Assembly: GCA_003250355.1 (NCBI GenBank)
Contig: QKGS01000032.1
Coordinates: 1-35,653, forward strand
DNA: 35,653 bases
From: Bacteroidota bacterium
GTDB taxonomy: Bacteria; Bacteroidota; Bacteroidia; Bacteroidales; SZUA-534
Direction of reading: 5' to 3'
In this document: piece after piece, positions 18,355-26,613 of the stretch
Numbering within the stretch: the stretch's first letter is position 1
How the letters are laid out: every line of letters starts with the position of its first letter
Notes under the pieces: generated by a model
The model's input: the letters and a program-made list of their open reading frames with translations, nothing else
Told to the model about the DNA's origin: nothing
Database searches by the model: none
Position numbers and translations under genes: made by a program

Positions 18355-19077
18355 TTATAATGAAATATTCAATAAATCGTCCATACCGAAAATACCTTTC
18401 TTACCTGCCATAAATTCTGCGGCAATAACAGCTCCGGTAGCAAATCCTTTTCGATTATATGCCTCATGAATTATGGTAATTTTATCGACCGAACTTTCGT
18501 AAAATACCTCATGTGTTCCAGGCACATCGCCAATTCTCTCCGATGTAAGCGACAACTCATTAGGAGCAACAACCGAGTCATTTTTCCATGAATCAAGCTT
18601 TGGATAATTTTCAATTACCCCTTCAGCCAATGTAATACCGGTACCACTTGGAGCATCTAATTTGCGGGTATGGTGTATTTCGTTCATTCTTACGCTGTAT
18701 TCATCGAAACGGCTCATCATTTTTGCCAACTTCTTGTTAAGGTCAAAGAATAGATTTACCCCCAAACTAAAGTTTGATGCATAAAAGAAACCTGTATCAT
18801 TATTTTTACAAGCTTCATATACCTCACTCTTTTTATCAAGCCACCCTGTTGTTCCCGAAACCACAGGTACTTTTGCTTCAAAACATTTCATGTAATTTTG
18901 AAATGCCGAATCGGGACGGCTAAATTCTATTGCCACATCAATACCTGCAAGTTTTTCAGGGTTTAAATCATCAATATTATTTACATCAATAATCAACCCT
19001 ATATTATGTCCGCGTGATACTGCTATCTTCTCAATTTCTTTTCCCATTTGGCCGTAGCCTACTAATGCTATGTTCAT
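18355..19077 (-). CDS. dapB: 4-hydroxy-tetrahydrodipicolinate reductase
   Basis: A 240-residue NAD(P)H-dependent reductase of the lysine/diaminopimelate pathway, needed for lysine and for peptidoglycan cross-links. The N-terminal GYGQMGKEI (7-15) binds the cofactor; SGTTGW at 74-79 and the active-site stretch with H135, H136 and K139 followed by DAPSGTG are present. It is shorter than E. coli DapB (273) but normal for this phylum. A perfect promoter lies at 19226-19256, leaving a leader of about 140 nt with a stable hairpin at its 5' end. It is first in a dapB-lepB operon. Confidence 0.96.
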   Translation of the reverse strand: MNIALVGYGQMGKEIEKIAVSRGHNIGLIIDVNNIDDLNPEKLAGIDVAIEFSRPDSAFQNYMKCFEAKVPVVSGTTGWLDKKSEVYEACKNNDTGFFYASNFSLGVNLFFDLNKKLAKMMSRFDEYSVRMNEIHHTRKLDAPSGTGITLAEGVIENYPKLDSWKNDSVVAPNELSLTSERIGDVPGTHEVFYESSVDKITIIHEAYNRKGFATGAVIAAEFMAGKKGIFGMDDLLNISL

Positions 19078-19192
19078 ATTTATCGATTATCGTTTATACT
19101 TTATAGTCGCACTTTTTTTATTCAGGTTACACTTTATAATTCAAATAACTGGCACGTATATGAAACATAAGGATTAATATCGACTCACTATA

Positions 19193-19213
19193 AAGTTTGC
19201 TCATAGCAAACTT
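19193..19213 (-). other. Stable hairpin at the 5' end of the dapB leader
   Basis: AAGTTTGCT and AGCAAACTT make a perfect 9-bp stem with a 3-base loop. It begins about 13 bp after the promoter at 19226-19256, so it would form the very start of the dapB mRNA. A weak terminator for the small genes upstream is another reading, since TTTAT follows the stem. Confidence 0.5.
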
Positions 19214-19225
19214 ACGTTTTTGACA

Positions 19226-19256
19226 CAAATATAAATCATTTAACAAACTCGTCAAA
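19226..19256 (-). promoter_or_regulatory. dapB-lepB promoter
   Basis: On the minus strand TTTG (19253-19256), exactly 19 bases, then TATATTTG (19226-19233): full match to the Bacteroidota TTTG-N19-TAnnTTTG consensus. The expected start point is near 19219. Confidence 0.75.
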
Positions 19257-19339
19257 TCGCAGATTTAGCAAACTTGATTAAACAAACAAATATTCTATAA
19301 ACCTCTGTTAACCTTATATATTATCGGTGTTATGGCTTT

Positions 19340-19501
19340 CTATTGCTTCTCTGTCTGTATTTTGGGTAATACAGCATTTTCTAAAAGCTTGTTTGCCATA
19401 TCCAATTTTTCTTTGAATAAGACTTTCCCTTTATATTTATCAAGTTTCTTATCTATCTTAACTAAAGGTATCTTTGATTTATTTAATTCTTCTATTCCCA
19501 T
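19340..19501 (-). CDS. Small basic protein of unknown function, partner of the DUF6934 gene
   Basis: A 53-residue reading frame, ATG at 19501 to TAG at 19340, starting 5 bp after the stop codon of the DUF6934 gene. The peptide begins MGIEELNKSKIPLVKIDKKL and continues with a Lys-rich, helix-prone stretch including KGKVLFKEKLDMANKLL. It is about one quarter Lys, has no signal peptide and no known motif. The tight spacing, same strand and good amino-acid composition argue for a real gene translated with its neighbour. I do not recognise a named family; an antitoxin-like or accessory role would be a guess from the size and pairing. Confidence 0.6.
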   Translation of the reverse strand: MGIEELNKSKIPLVKIDKKLDKYKGKVLFKEKLDMANKLLENAVLPKIQTEKQ

Positions 19502-19506
19502 GACTT

Positions 19507-19950
19507 CTATTTTCTAGTTATCAAAAAACCTATGTAATCTTCTCCAACAATAAAATCTTCAAAAGTTTCATCATTTTTCATGCCATAAACATGAAAGTCT
19601 TCTTGAATTTCAACTAAGTTATTTGTAATTCCCATTCGATATAGTCTTGTTCTAACTTCTGTGCTACCTGTTGCAAAAATCCATACATTAGGGTATTTCC
19701 CTGTAAATGCATAAACAGTTGAAGCAACTGTTGCTAAAACTTTCAAACTATCACCATTATTTGTAACAACTTTATCTTTTATTTCTCCTTTTTCTTCATC
19801 ATAATCACCAAAACCAAGATTATAGAAATTCTCAACATTCATTTTGGAATACTCAACAACCTTTTTTACTTCTCCATTCGAACCCTTGCTTACAAATTCA
19901 TAAAAATGTAACTCTTCATCTGCTGAATATTCATATTTCTGATATTTCAT
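19507..19950 (-). CDS. DUF6934 family protein
   Basis: A 147-residue soluble protein matching my memory of DUF6934, a Bacteroidota family of unknown function: YEYSADEELHFYEFVSKG at the start, then VEYSKM, a FGDYDE loop, the block TNNGDSLKVLATVASTVYAF, and WIFATGSTEVRTRLYRMGI. The last block (ATGS, then TRLYRM) is the most conserved-looking and could form an active or binding site. It is the first gene of a two-gene unit with the small ORF at 19340-19501, between housekeeping operons (dapB-lepB and thrS-rplT), which fits an acquired cassette. A -7 box lies at 19967-19974. The family is often found as mobile, strain-variable pairs, but this is recollection and not shown here. Confidence 0.85.
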   Translation of the reverse strand: MKYQKYEYSADEELHFYEFVSKGSNGEVKKVVEYSKMNVENFYNLGFGDYDEEKGEIKDKVVTNNGDSLKVLATVASTVYAFTGKYPNVWIFATGSTEVRTRLYRMGITNNLVEIQEDFHVYGMKNDETFEDFIVGEDYIGFLITRK

Positions 19951-19966
19951 TCAATCTTGTTTTATA

Positions 19967-19974
19967 CAAAGTTA
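19967..19974 (-). promoter_or_regulatory. Candidate -7 box for the DUF6934 pair
   Basis: Minus strand TAACTTTG matches TAnnTTTG, 16 bp before the ATG at 19950. No TTTG is found at the expected distance. The remainder of 19975-20150 holds no gene that I can support. Confidence 0.4.
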
Positions 19975-20156
19975 CCTCAATTTTTATAATTTCCCCATTA
20001 ATTTTATTGAATGTAATTCATCACCAACACCTATTTCATTACTATTCGACTCTATATTTATTACATCTTTATTGTGATATTTTAAATTGCTCACAAGATA
20101 TTACCATCTTCTTTTATACTAAATCAGTTGCTAATCTGATTTTTTATACTAAAAAT

Positions 20157-20187
20157 AAAAAAGGCTGCCAAATTAATATGACAGCCT
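20157..20187 (-). terminator. Intrinsic terminator of the thrS-infC-rpmI-rplT cluster
   Basis: On the minus strand a 9-bp stem (20179-20187 with 20162-20170, one U-G pair) closes an 8-base loop and is followed by TTTTTT. It lies 23 bp after the rplT stop. Confidence 0.88.
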
Positions 20188-20210
20188 CTGAGATATTTTA
20201 AAACTATGAA

Positions 20211-20555
20211 CTAGTTTACTGATTTTGCAATAGCTGCAAAAGCTTCAGGATTGTTCATTGCTAAATCGGCAAGAACTTTTCTGTTTAGTTCAATGTCTGC
20301 TTTTTTAAGTTTATCCATAAATACAGAATAAGACATTCCATGTAAACGAGCACCTGCGTTAATTCTTTGTATCCATAATCCACGGAACGAACGTTTTTTT
20401 GCTTTACGGTCGCGGTAAGCATATTGTAAACCTTTTTCGTAGGTATTTTTTGCTACCGTCCATACATTTTTTCTTGCTCCAAAGTTACCTTTTGTCTCTT
20501 TTAGTAACTTTCTTCTCCTCTCTCTCGATGCTACAGCATTTACTGACCTTGGCAT
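20211..20555 (-). CDS. rplT: 50S ribosomal protein L20
   Basis: A 114-residue early-assembly protein of the large ribosomal subunit that binds 23S rRNA. The start [19 protein letters not shown], the block [14 protein letters not shown] and the C-terminal [10 protein letters not shown] are characteristic, and the length is standard. In several bacteria L20 represses its own operon by binding the mRNA leader. It is last in the infC-rpmI-rplT group. The 120-bp gap to rpmI is long for this operon; it carries two small inverted repeats (around 20572-20590 and 20650-20665) that are too weak to call as terminators. Confidence 0.98.
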   Translation of the reverse strand: MPRSVNAVASRERRRKLLKETKGNFGARKNVWTVAKNTYEKGLQYAYRDRKAKKRSFRGLWIQRINAGARLHGMSYSVFMDKLKKADIELNRKVLADLAMNNPEAFAAIAKSVN

Positions 20556-20675
20556 AATTTCAATTTTTGTGAATGGTTAGCGTTCACTCTCTTGGTGAAA
20601 CTTACATTGCTAATACACTCTGGTTTAATACTAAATTTTAATAAAAAGATCCACAGCAGTGGAAATCACAGTTTC

Positions 20676-20873
20676 TTATTTCATTGCTAAACAAAGCTTA
20701 ATGTTTTTAACATCGGCTTTGTGTACAGTTGTAAAATAAGTTAAGTTACGCTTACGTTTTGTCGACTTCTTAGTTAAGATGTGACTTTTGTATGCATGCT
20801 TTCTTTTTAGTTTTCCGGTTCCTGTCAACACAAAACGCTTTTTTGCTCCGGAAACAGTTTTCATTTTAGGCAT
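20676..20873 (-). CDS. rpmI: 50S ribosomal protein L35
   Basis: A 65-residue basic protein of the large ribosomal subunit. [14 protein letters not shown] at the start and the [19 protein letters not shown] block are diagnostic. It lies 80 bp after infC and before rplT in the usual order infC-rpmI-rplT. Confidence 0.98.
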   Translation of the reverse strand: MPKMKTVSGAKKRFVLTGTGKLKRKHAYKSHILTKKSTKRKRNLTYFTTVHKADVKNIKLCLAMK

Positions 20874-20953
20874 GATGCTTTCCTTTTATTTATAATTTAT
20901 GAATAATTTTCTTTGCTTTTGAACATATTTTCTTAAAAGCGGCGCAAATATAA

Positions 20954-21514
20954 TTATTTTTTCTTTTTTGGCGAAATAAACATGATCATTCTTTTACCTT
21001 CTAATTTCGGCATTTGATCAACTTTACCTATTTCTTCCAATTCCTGCGCTAATTTTAATAGTAAAATCTCACCTTTTTCTTTAAATAAGATGGTTCTACC
21101 TTTAAAAAATACATACACTTTAAGCTTAGCTCCCTCTTCCAAGAATTTTACAGCATGATTCTTTTTAAAATTATAATCGTGCTCATCGGTATTGGGGCCG
21201 AAACGAATTTCTTTAACAACAACTTTTGTTGCTTTCGATTTTATCTCTTTTTGCTTCTTTTTTTGTTCGTAAAGAAATTTTTTGTAATCAATTACTTTAC
21301 AAACAGGCGGATCAGCTTTGGGTGATATCTCAACCAGATCTAACTCCTGTTCTTCCGCAATTTTCAGAGCTTCTTTTACTGAAACTACTCCGGGATTTTC
21401 AATATTATCGCCAACTAAACGTATTTGTGGCACTCGTATTTTTTCGTTTATACGAAACTGTTCGTTATCATCCCTCTGTTGCGGTCTACTCTTAATGTTT
21501 CTAGGTCCAGCTAT
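20954..21514 (-). CDS. infC: Translation initiation factor IF-3, probable AUA start
   Basis: IF-3 binds the 30S subunit and checks start-codon pairing. The N-domain text [18 protein letters not shown] and the C-domain [18 protein letters not shown] are clear. The first standard start codon is GTG 21433, but it falls inside the conserved N-terminal motif. The frame is open upstream to a TAG at 21527-21529 with no ATG, GTG or TTG. ATA at 21512-21514 lies 8 bases after a strong AGGAGG and gives 186 residues starting with [12 protein letters not shown], a normal length. Non-standard starts (AUU in E. coli) are known for infC and allow IF-3 to repress its own synthesis. An ATT a few codons later (21497-21499) is the alternative. 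It is 18 bp after thrS. Confidence 0.95.
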   Translation of the reverse strand: MAGPRNIKSRPQQRDDNEQFRINEKIRVPQIRLVGDNIENPGVVSVKEALKIAEEQELDLVEISPKADPPVCKVIDYKKFLYEQKKKQKEIKSKATKVVVKEIRFGPNTDEHDYNFKKNHAVKFLEEGAKLKVYVFFKGRTILFKEKGEILLLKLAQELEEIGKVDQMPKLEGKRMIMFISPKKKK

Positions 21515-21532
21515 GACTAAGTCCTCCTATAA

Positions 21533-23476
21533 TTAATTAAACTTCAATAAATTTTCAACTTCTGTATTTATATGTGCAGCAAAATCATCTACTGACATAG
21601 TTCCCTTATCGCCTTCGCCTTGTTTACGAACCGACAAAGAATTTGTTTCCATCTCTTTTTCTCCAACAATAAGTAAATAAGGGATGCGCTTCAATTCATT
21701 ATCACGTATCTTCCTGCCTATCTTTTCATTGCGCAAATCGAGAGTTGTGCGAATATCGTAATTATTTAGAATATTTGAAACTTTTTCGGCAAAATCGTTA
21801 TATTTTTCACTAATGGGCATAATTACAGCCTGCTCAGGTGTTAACCATAACGGGAATTTACCCCCGGTGTGCTCTATAAGTACTGCAACAAATCGCTCCA
21901 TAGAACCAAATGGTGCACGGTGTATCATTACCGGGCGGTGCTTTTTATCGTCGTTACCAATATATTCAAGTTCGAAACGTTCAGGCAAGTTATAATCAAC
22001 CTGTATAGTACCAAGCTGCCACTTACGTCCTATGGCATCTTTTACCATAAAGTCGAGTTTTGGACCATAAAATGCTGCCTCTCCGGTTTCAACTATTGTG
22101 TCGAGTCCTTTCTCTTTACAAGCTTCTATAATTGCACTTTCTGCTTTTTCCCAATTTTCATCGCTACCTATATACTTTTCAGTATTATTGGGGTCGCGTA
22201 ACGATATTTGAGCAGTAAAGTTCTCGAACTCCAGTGTTTTAAATATATATAATATTATATCTATAACATTTATAAATTCTTCTTTCAACTGATCGGGTCT
22301 ACAGAAAATGTGTGCATCGTCCTGAGTAAAGCCACGCACTCTGGTTAAACCATGAAGCTCACCACTCTGCTCATATCGGTAAACAGTACCAAATTCGGCA
22401 TAGCGAACCGGCAAATCTTTGTATGAACGGGGTTTGAACTTATACATTTCACAGTGATGCGGACAGTTCATTGGTTTAAGTAAAAACTCTTCACCCTCGG
22501 CCGGGGTATTTATTGGTTGAAACGAATCCTGACCATATTTTGCATAGTGCCCCGATGTTACATATAGTTCTTTTTGTCCTATATGCGGTGATATAACTTG
22601 CTCATAACCATACATTCGCTGTACTTTTTTGAGAAAGTTTTCAAGTCGTTCACGTAATAATGCACCTTTAGGCAGCCACATTGGAAGCCCCTGCCCTACA
22701 CTTTGCGAAAAAGTAAATAACTCTAACTCTTTTCCAAGCTTTCTATGGTCGCGCTGTTTAGCCTGCTCAAGCATTTCCAAATACTCATCGAGCATTTTTT
22801 TCTTAGGAAAAGTTATACCATAAACACGAGTAAGCTGCTTTCTTTTTTCATCGCCTCGCCAGTAAGCACCGGCAACACTCAACACCTTAACTGCTTTTAT
22901 ATCGGTAGTTTCACTCAAATGTGGTCCCCGGCACAAATCGGTAAAATCGCCCTGTTTATAAAAGCTTATACTTCCATCTTCAAGTTCATTAATTAACTCT
23001 ACCTTGTACTCTTCATTTTTTCCTGCAAAAAAACTTAAAGCTTCGCTTTTTGACACTTCTGTTCTTTCATATTTATTTTTCTGCGATGCCAATTGAAGCA
23101 TTTTTTCTTCAATTCGAACAAAGTCGGCATCGGTAATTTGTTTTCCTTCACCAAGGTCAACATCGTAATAGAAACCATTTTCTATTGCCGGCCCTATTCC
23201 GAATTTAACACCGGGGTATAGCTCCTGTAAAGCCTCAGCCATAAGGTGAGCCGACGAATGCCAAAAGGCGTGTTTACCTTCAGCATCATCCCATTTGTGA
23301 AGCTTTATAGCTGCATCATTATTTATTGGTCTCGAAACATCTCTAAGTTCGTCATTAACAGTTACAGCCAATACTTCTTTAGCCAAACGGGGACTTATGC
23401 TTTGAGCAATATCAAACCCGCTGATACCGCTCTCATATTCTCTTACATTACCGTCAGGAAATGTTATATTAATCAT
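21533..23476 (-). CDS. thrS: Threonine-tRNA ligase
   Basis: A 647-residue class II aminoacyl-tRNA synthetase. Domains in order: TGS (about 1-60), the editing/second additional domain (about 65-220, with the HSSAHL metal-type motif near 73-78 and CRGPHL later), the catalytic core (about 240-535, with [11 protein letters not shown] providing the zinc Cys, and [12 protein letters not shown] as motif 2), and the anticodon-binding domain (about 545-640). The length is standard. It heads a thrS-infC-rpmI-rplT cluster. An exact -7 box at 23509-23516 precedes it; no T-box-like leader is seen in the 30-nt leader this would give. Confidence 0.98.
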   Translation of the reverse strand: MINITFPDGNVREYESGISGFDIAQSISPRLAKEVLAVTVNDELRDVSRPINNDAAIKLHKWDDAEGKHAFWHSSAHLMAEALQELYPGVKFGIGPAIENGFYYDVDLGEGKQITDADFVRIEEKMLQLASQKNKYERTEVSKSEALSFFAGKNEEYKVELINELEDGSISFYKQGDFTDLCRGPHLSETTDIKAVKVLSVAGAYWRGDEKRKQLTRVYGITFPKKKMLDEYLEMLEQAKQRDHRKLGKELELFTFSQSVGQGLPMWLPKGALLRERLENFLKKVQRMYGYEQVISPHIGQKELYVTSGHYAKYGQDSFQPINTPAEGEEFLLKPMNCPHHCEMYKFKPRSYKDLPVRYAEFGTVYRYEQSGELHGLTRVRGFTQDDAHIFCRPDQLKEEFINVIDIILYIFKTLEFENFTAQISLRDPNNTEKYIGSDENWEKAESAIIEACKEKGLDTIVETGEAAFYGPKLDFMVKDAIGRKWQLGTIQVDYNLPERFELEYIGNDDKKHRPVMIHRAPFGSMERFVAVLIEHTGGKFPLWLTPEQAVIMPISEKYNDFAEKVSNILNNYDIRTTLDLRNEKIGRKIRDNELKRIPYLLIVGEKEMETNSLSVRKQGEGDKGTMSVDDFAAHINTEVENLLKFN

Positions 23477-23508
23477 AGTTATTTATATTTAACTTTTTAT
23501 AAGGTGTG

Positions 23509-23516
23509 CAAAATTA
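23509..23516 (-). promoter_or_regulatory. thrS -7 promoter box
   Basis: Minus strand TAATTTTG is an exact TAnnTTTG, 32 bp before the ATG. The nearest upstream TTTG on this strand is 27 bases away instead of 19, so the -33 side is weak. Confidence 0.5.
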
Positions 23517-23561
23517 GTATTTCTAATTAATTATATATTATTTCAAATAGAGAAAATAATA

Positions 23562-23592
23562 TTTGCTAACATTAAAAATCAAATTATTTTTG
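23562..23592 (+). promoter_or_regulatory. Promoter of the small histidine kinase gene
   Basis: TTTG (23562-23565), exactly 19 bases, then TATTTTTG (23585-23592): full match to the Bacteroidota consensus. Transcription would begin near 23599, about 50 nt before GTG 23649. Confidence 0.75.
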
Positions 23593-23648
23593 CTTTTCCA
23601 AATTAATTACATACTAATAACTAAAATAAATTAGTTATTAAGTAAAGG

Positions 23649-24866
23649 GTGATTCATATATTACAACATTTTACTGTGGCAAATAACACGAAAAAAGAGA
23701 TACATTTTTTACAGAATAAAATATTAAATGCTTTTTTTTGGCTTTATGCATTATTGCTCGCCATAATAATTACAATTGATTATATTATAGATGGTTTTTC
23801 AATAATATCTCCTTTACATTATATATATGTAATAATGGTAACAGCTTTTATTATTATGTATATAATAAAAGGTAAGTTGAATTATAATATTAAAGCCTAT
23901 TCGTTACTTTCAATTGCATGTATAATATGTGCTGCTTCAATATATTTGTACGGAGTATTATCTCACAGCTTTATATTAAGTATAGTGCTGGTTCTTTTTG
24001 CTTTTTCATTATGTAATAAAAAGATTGGTATTATAACCTCAATAATGGCATTAATAAATACAGAACTGGAAAAATCAAATAATCTTTTAAATGAAGAAAG
24101 AGAACGTTCGCAAGCTGCCGACAGACTAAAAACAGCATTTTTAGCAAATATATCGCATGAGATACGTACCCCTTTGAATGCAATAGTTGGCTTTTCGAAC
24201 CTGCTCAATAACGATTCTTTTTCGGCTAGTGAAAAGAAAGCTTATACAACAATTATTCAAGCAAGTACTAATCAACTTTTAGATATTATTTCAGACATAG
24301 TTAATATTTCAAAAATTGAATCGGAACAATACCAACTAACACCTACAGATTTTGAAATAAATGAATTTATAAGTGACCTTGCTAATAAATACACAAACGA
24401 AATATCACTGAAAAAAGACGATAATATTTCATTTATTGTAATAAGTAATATTAATTCTCCAAAATACATTTTTGCCGACATAGAATGCATTAAAACTATT
24501 ATTGGCAAAATAATAGATAATGCAATAAAATTTACCCATAAGGGAAGTATTAAAGTAGTTTTCAGTATTGATACCCACAACAATCTTATAATATTAGTGA
24601 AAGATACCGGTATTGGAATAGATAAGAGCAAGCAAGCTGAAATTTTTTATCTTTTTTCTCAGGTAGAGAGTACCGAGAATAGAACTTATGGCGGCAATGG
24701 TTTGGGTTTATCTATTTCAAAAGGTCTTGTAAACCTTCTGAAAGGTAAAATAGCACTAGAATCGCAAATTAATGTAGGTTCAGAATTTACCATATCAATA
24801 CCTCTACAATTCTCCAATATTACTGAATACAAGACTATTGCCTCAAAAGCAAAGTCAGTAAAATAG
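23649..24866 (+). CDS. Membrane sensor histidine kinase, orphan
   Basis: A 405-residue histidine kinase with four or five hydrophobic segments at about 28-48, 52-75, 82-103 and 106-135, a short coiled coil, HisKA with the phospho-acceptor H170 in SHEIRTP, and an HATPase domain (DTGIGIDKSK and GGNGLGLSISKG). No periplasmic sensor of note and no receiver domain. The HisKA-HATPase part closely resembles that of the large kinase at 11394-14822. The start is uncertain: GTG 23649 or GTG 23676; there is no ATG before the first membrane helix. No response regulator gene lies nearby. It is divergent from thrS. Confidence 0.9.
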   Translation: MIHILQHFTVANNTKKEIHFLQNKILNAFFWLYALLLAIIITIDYIIDGFSIISPLHYIYVIMVTAFIIMYIIKGKLNYNIKAYSLLSIACIICAASIYLYGVLSHSFILSIVLVLFAFSLCNKKIGIITSIMALINTELEKSNNLLNEERERSQAADRLKTAFLANISHEIRTPLNAIVGFSNLLNNDSFSASEKKAYTTIIQASTNQLLDIISDIVNISKIESEQYQLTPTDFEINEFISDLANKYTNEISLKKDDNISFIVISNINSPKYIFADIECIKTIIGKIIDNAIKFTHKGSIKVVFSIDTHNNLIILVKDTGIGIDKSKQAEIFYLFSQVESTENRTYGGNGLGLSISKGLVNLLKGKIALESQINVGSEFTISIPLQFSNITEYKTIASKAKSVK

Positions 24867-24949
24867 TATTTATCAATAGCTCAAATCACATTTTGACTAA
24901 AAAAAGTATTTTTTTTGAGCATTACCTATTTTTATTATCAAAAATGCCT

Positions 24950-24957
24950 TACATTTG
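24950..24957 (+). promoter_or_regulatory. Candidate -7 box for the RNA-binding protein gene
   Basis: TACATTTG matches TAnnTTTG and would give a leader of about 55 nt, very rich in T and A, before ATG 25018. No TTTG is found 19 bp upstream. The rest of 24867-25017 shows no gene. Confidence 0.4.
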
Positions 24958-25017
24958 GGATGAATTTTTAAAACTCACTTTTAATTTTATTTTTTTATTT
25001 ATTTTAATTTTTTATCA

Positions 25018-25266
25018 ATGAACATTTACGTTGGAAACCTGAATTACAAAGCAGAAGAGTCTTTATTAAAAGAAAAGTTTTCTGAGTATGGTAGTGTTGA
25101 ATCTACAAAAATAATTCAGGACAAAGAAACTGGAAGAAGCAAAGGCTTTGCTTTTGTTGAAATGTCTGACGACAGAGATGCTGACAAAGCTATTGAAGCT
25201 TTAAACGGTGCTGATTTTATGGGCCGAACTATGGTCGTAAATAAAGCTCGTCCTAAAACAAAATAG
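25018..25266 (+). CDS. RRM-domain RNA-binding protein
   Basis: An 82-residue single RNA recognition motif. RNP2 is IYVGNL (3-8) and RNP1 is SKGFAFVEM (41-49), with the aromatic residues that stack on RNA in place. The protein ends soon after the domain with a short basic tail (NKARPKTK). Such stand-alone RRM proteins are common in Bacteroidota and cyanobacteria, where they act as abundant global RNA-binding proteins. It is a single-gene transcript with a strong terminator downstream and a long AT-rich leader. Confidence 0.96.
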   Translation: MNIYVGNLNYKAEESLLKEKFSEYGSVESTKIIQDKETGRSKGFAFVEMSDDRDADKAIEALNGADFMGRTMVVNKARPKTK

Positions 25267-25325
25267 TTTTTCTATTTTACATTTATTTTGAATTGCTAAT
25301 AATCTTATTATAATAGATATCTCAA

Positions 25326-25360
25326 AAAGAAAGGCTTACCAATTTGGTAAGCCTTTCTTT
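25326..25360. terminator. Strong bidirectional terminator between the RRM gene and the SlyD-like gene
   Basis: A perfect 15-bp stem (25326-25340 with 25346-25360) with loop AATTT; the arms end in AAAG and CTTT runs, so it can stop transcription from both convergent genes. Confidence 0.92.
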
Positions 25361-25380
25361 ATTATGCATAGTTAAATTTC

Positions 25381-25941
25381 CTAGCAACTGCAACCGCAAC
25401 CACCTGCACTGTGATTATCGGGTCCGCAATCGCCACTACCGCAACCACTACCACAGCTTCCTGAATTACAGCCCGATAGTTCTTCCGGTTTGGGATCTCT
25501 TATTTCAATAACTTTTCCTTTAAAGTGTAAATCTTCACCGGCTAACGGGTGATTAAAATCCATACGAACATCCTCGTCAGTAACTTCTAAAACAATACCG
25601 TGAAGTTTATTTCCATAACTATCCATCATTGGTATGCTATTACCTTCTTTTAAAAGATTATCGTCTATTTTACCATCAACTACAAAAGCCGATTTTGGAA
25701 CATTTACTACAGCCTGTTCTGTAACAGGCCCATACGCTTGTTCGGCAGTCAATTTAAAATCAAAAACATCGCCAACACTTAATCCACTCAAATTACTTTC
25801 AAAATGCTCAAGCATATTGCCTGCTCCAAAAAGAAACTTTAACGGATTATCTTTTTCTACTTTTTCAATTAACTGAGCATCGGCATCATCATATTTTAAC
25901 TCATATGTTACCGATACCATTTTGTCTTTTTCAATAACCAT
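25381..25941 (-). CDS. SlyD-type FKBP peptidyl-prolyl isomerase with metal-binding tail
   Basis: A 186-residue FKBP-type isomerase/chaperone. The core shows VSVTYELKY, then GLSVGDVFDF and AEQAYGPV, followed by the inserted-flap domain and the return strand DFNHPLAGEDLHFKGKV, all typical of SlyD. The last 29 residues are Gly-rich with seven Cys and one His, a soft-metal (Ni, Cu or Zn) binding tail comparable to the His/Cys-rich tail of E. coli SlyD. ATG 25941 is chosen over an in-frame TTG at 25947, which falls inside a TAAATTTG promoter-like box (25945-25952). It is convergent with the RRM gene. Confidence 0.94.
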   Translation of the reverse strand: MVIEKDKMVSVTYELKYDDADAQLIEKVEKDNPLKFLFGAGNMLEHFESNLSGLSVGDVFDFKLTAEQAYGPVTEQAVVNVPKSAFVVDGKIDDNLLKEGNSIPMMDSYGNKLHGIVLEVTDEDVRMDFNHPLAGEDLHFKGKVIEIRDPKPEELSGCNSGSCGSGCGSGDCGPDNHSAGGCGCSC

Positions 25942-26021
25942 CTTCAAATTTATTTAAATTTATTATTTGCTTTTATTATATGAATACAAAGGAAACTCTA
26001 AAATGTTGTTATTCAAAATTT

Positions 26022-26552
26022 CTAAAACATAAAACTGAACCTTAATATAGGATTTGAGTATGGTACGTATTTTCCACTATTAAAGTTCCATAAAACCAAA
26101 AACACTAATCGGGAATTTCCGAAATTTTGAGAAATACCTCCACCAACAATAGGACTCCCTACCCATAACCTCCCCTTTTCAGAATAATAAACAAGACTCT
26201 TATCAACGTCAAGCAATTCATACTCAGCATATGCTACAATCTTATTGAACCATATATTCATAGCAAACAAACTACCTCCGTAAATAGAACCGCGATAATC
26301 GTATGTATTATTACCAACCATATAACTTCCTGAATGATGCTGATATATCAACTTTACTCCTGTATAAAGGTTATATATTGGTTGGTATCCTATTTGAGGC
26401 GACACTTCTATTGAAGTATAATTGCTACCTAAACCTATTCCCAAGCCTCCTCCAAAGAACATCTTTTCATTTTTGCTGTTACCATTATTATTTGAATAAG
26501 CTATAAACTGAAACAATAATAACACTATTAATAAATACTTCTTTGTACTCAT
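26022..26552 (-). CDS. Small predicted outer-membrane beta-barrel protein, unknown family
   Basis: A 176-residue protein with a signal peptide (about 1-20, ending near AYSN) and a body of alternating strands with Gly and aromatic residues (FFGGGLGIGLGSNYTSIEVS, QIGYQPIYNLYTGVKLIYQ). It ends in RFSFMF, a terminal Phe as in outer-membrane barrels. I see no named family beyond this. The size would suit an 8-strand barrel. It is divergent from the SDR gene, and 80 bp upstream of the SlyD-like gene on the same strand. Confidence 0.75.
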   Translation of the reverse strand: MSTKKYLLIVLLLFQFIAYSNNNGNSKNEKMFFGGGLGIGLGSNYTSIEVSPQIGYQPIYNLYTGVKLIYQHHSGSYMVGNNTYDYRGSIYGGSLFAMNIWFNKIVAYAEYELLDVDKSLVYYSEKGRLWVGSPIVGGGISQNFGNSRLVFLVLWNFNSGKYVPYSNPILRFSFMF

Positions 26553-26560
26553 GTTATAAA

Positions 26561-26568
26561 CAAATCTA
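26561..26568 (-). promoter_or_regulatory. Candidate -7 box for the outer-membrane protein gene
   Basis: Minus strand TAGATTTG matches TAnnTTTG. The leader would be only a few nt. A TTTG lies 23 bases upstream (26592-26595), 4 more than ideal. Confidence 0.35.
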
Positions 26569-26613
26569 TTTGAATTTTGTTAAATTTATCACAAAAAAAA
26601 TAAAACTATATAA

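Noticed and set aside
20556-20675. Possible attenuator between rpmI and rplT
   Set aside because: The inverted repeats (about 5 bp each) are too short and the T-run is poorly placed; no support for a terminator or an L20 binding site by eye.
23477-23648. T-box or other riboswitch before thrS
   Set aside because: The predicted leader is about 30 nt, too short for a T-box, and no conserved T-box sequence is present.
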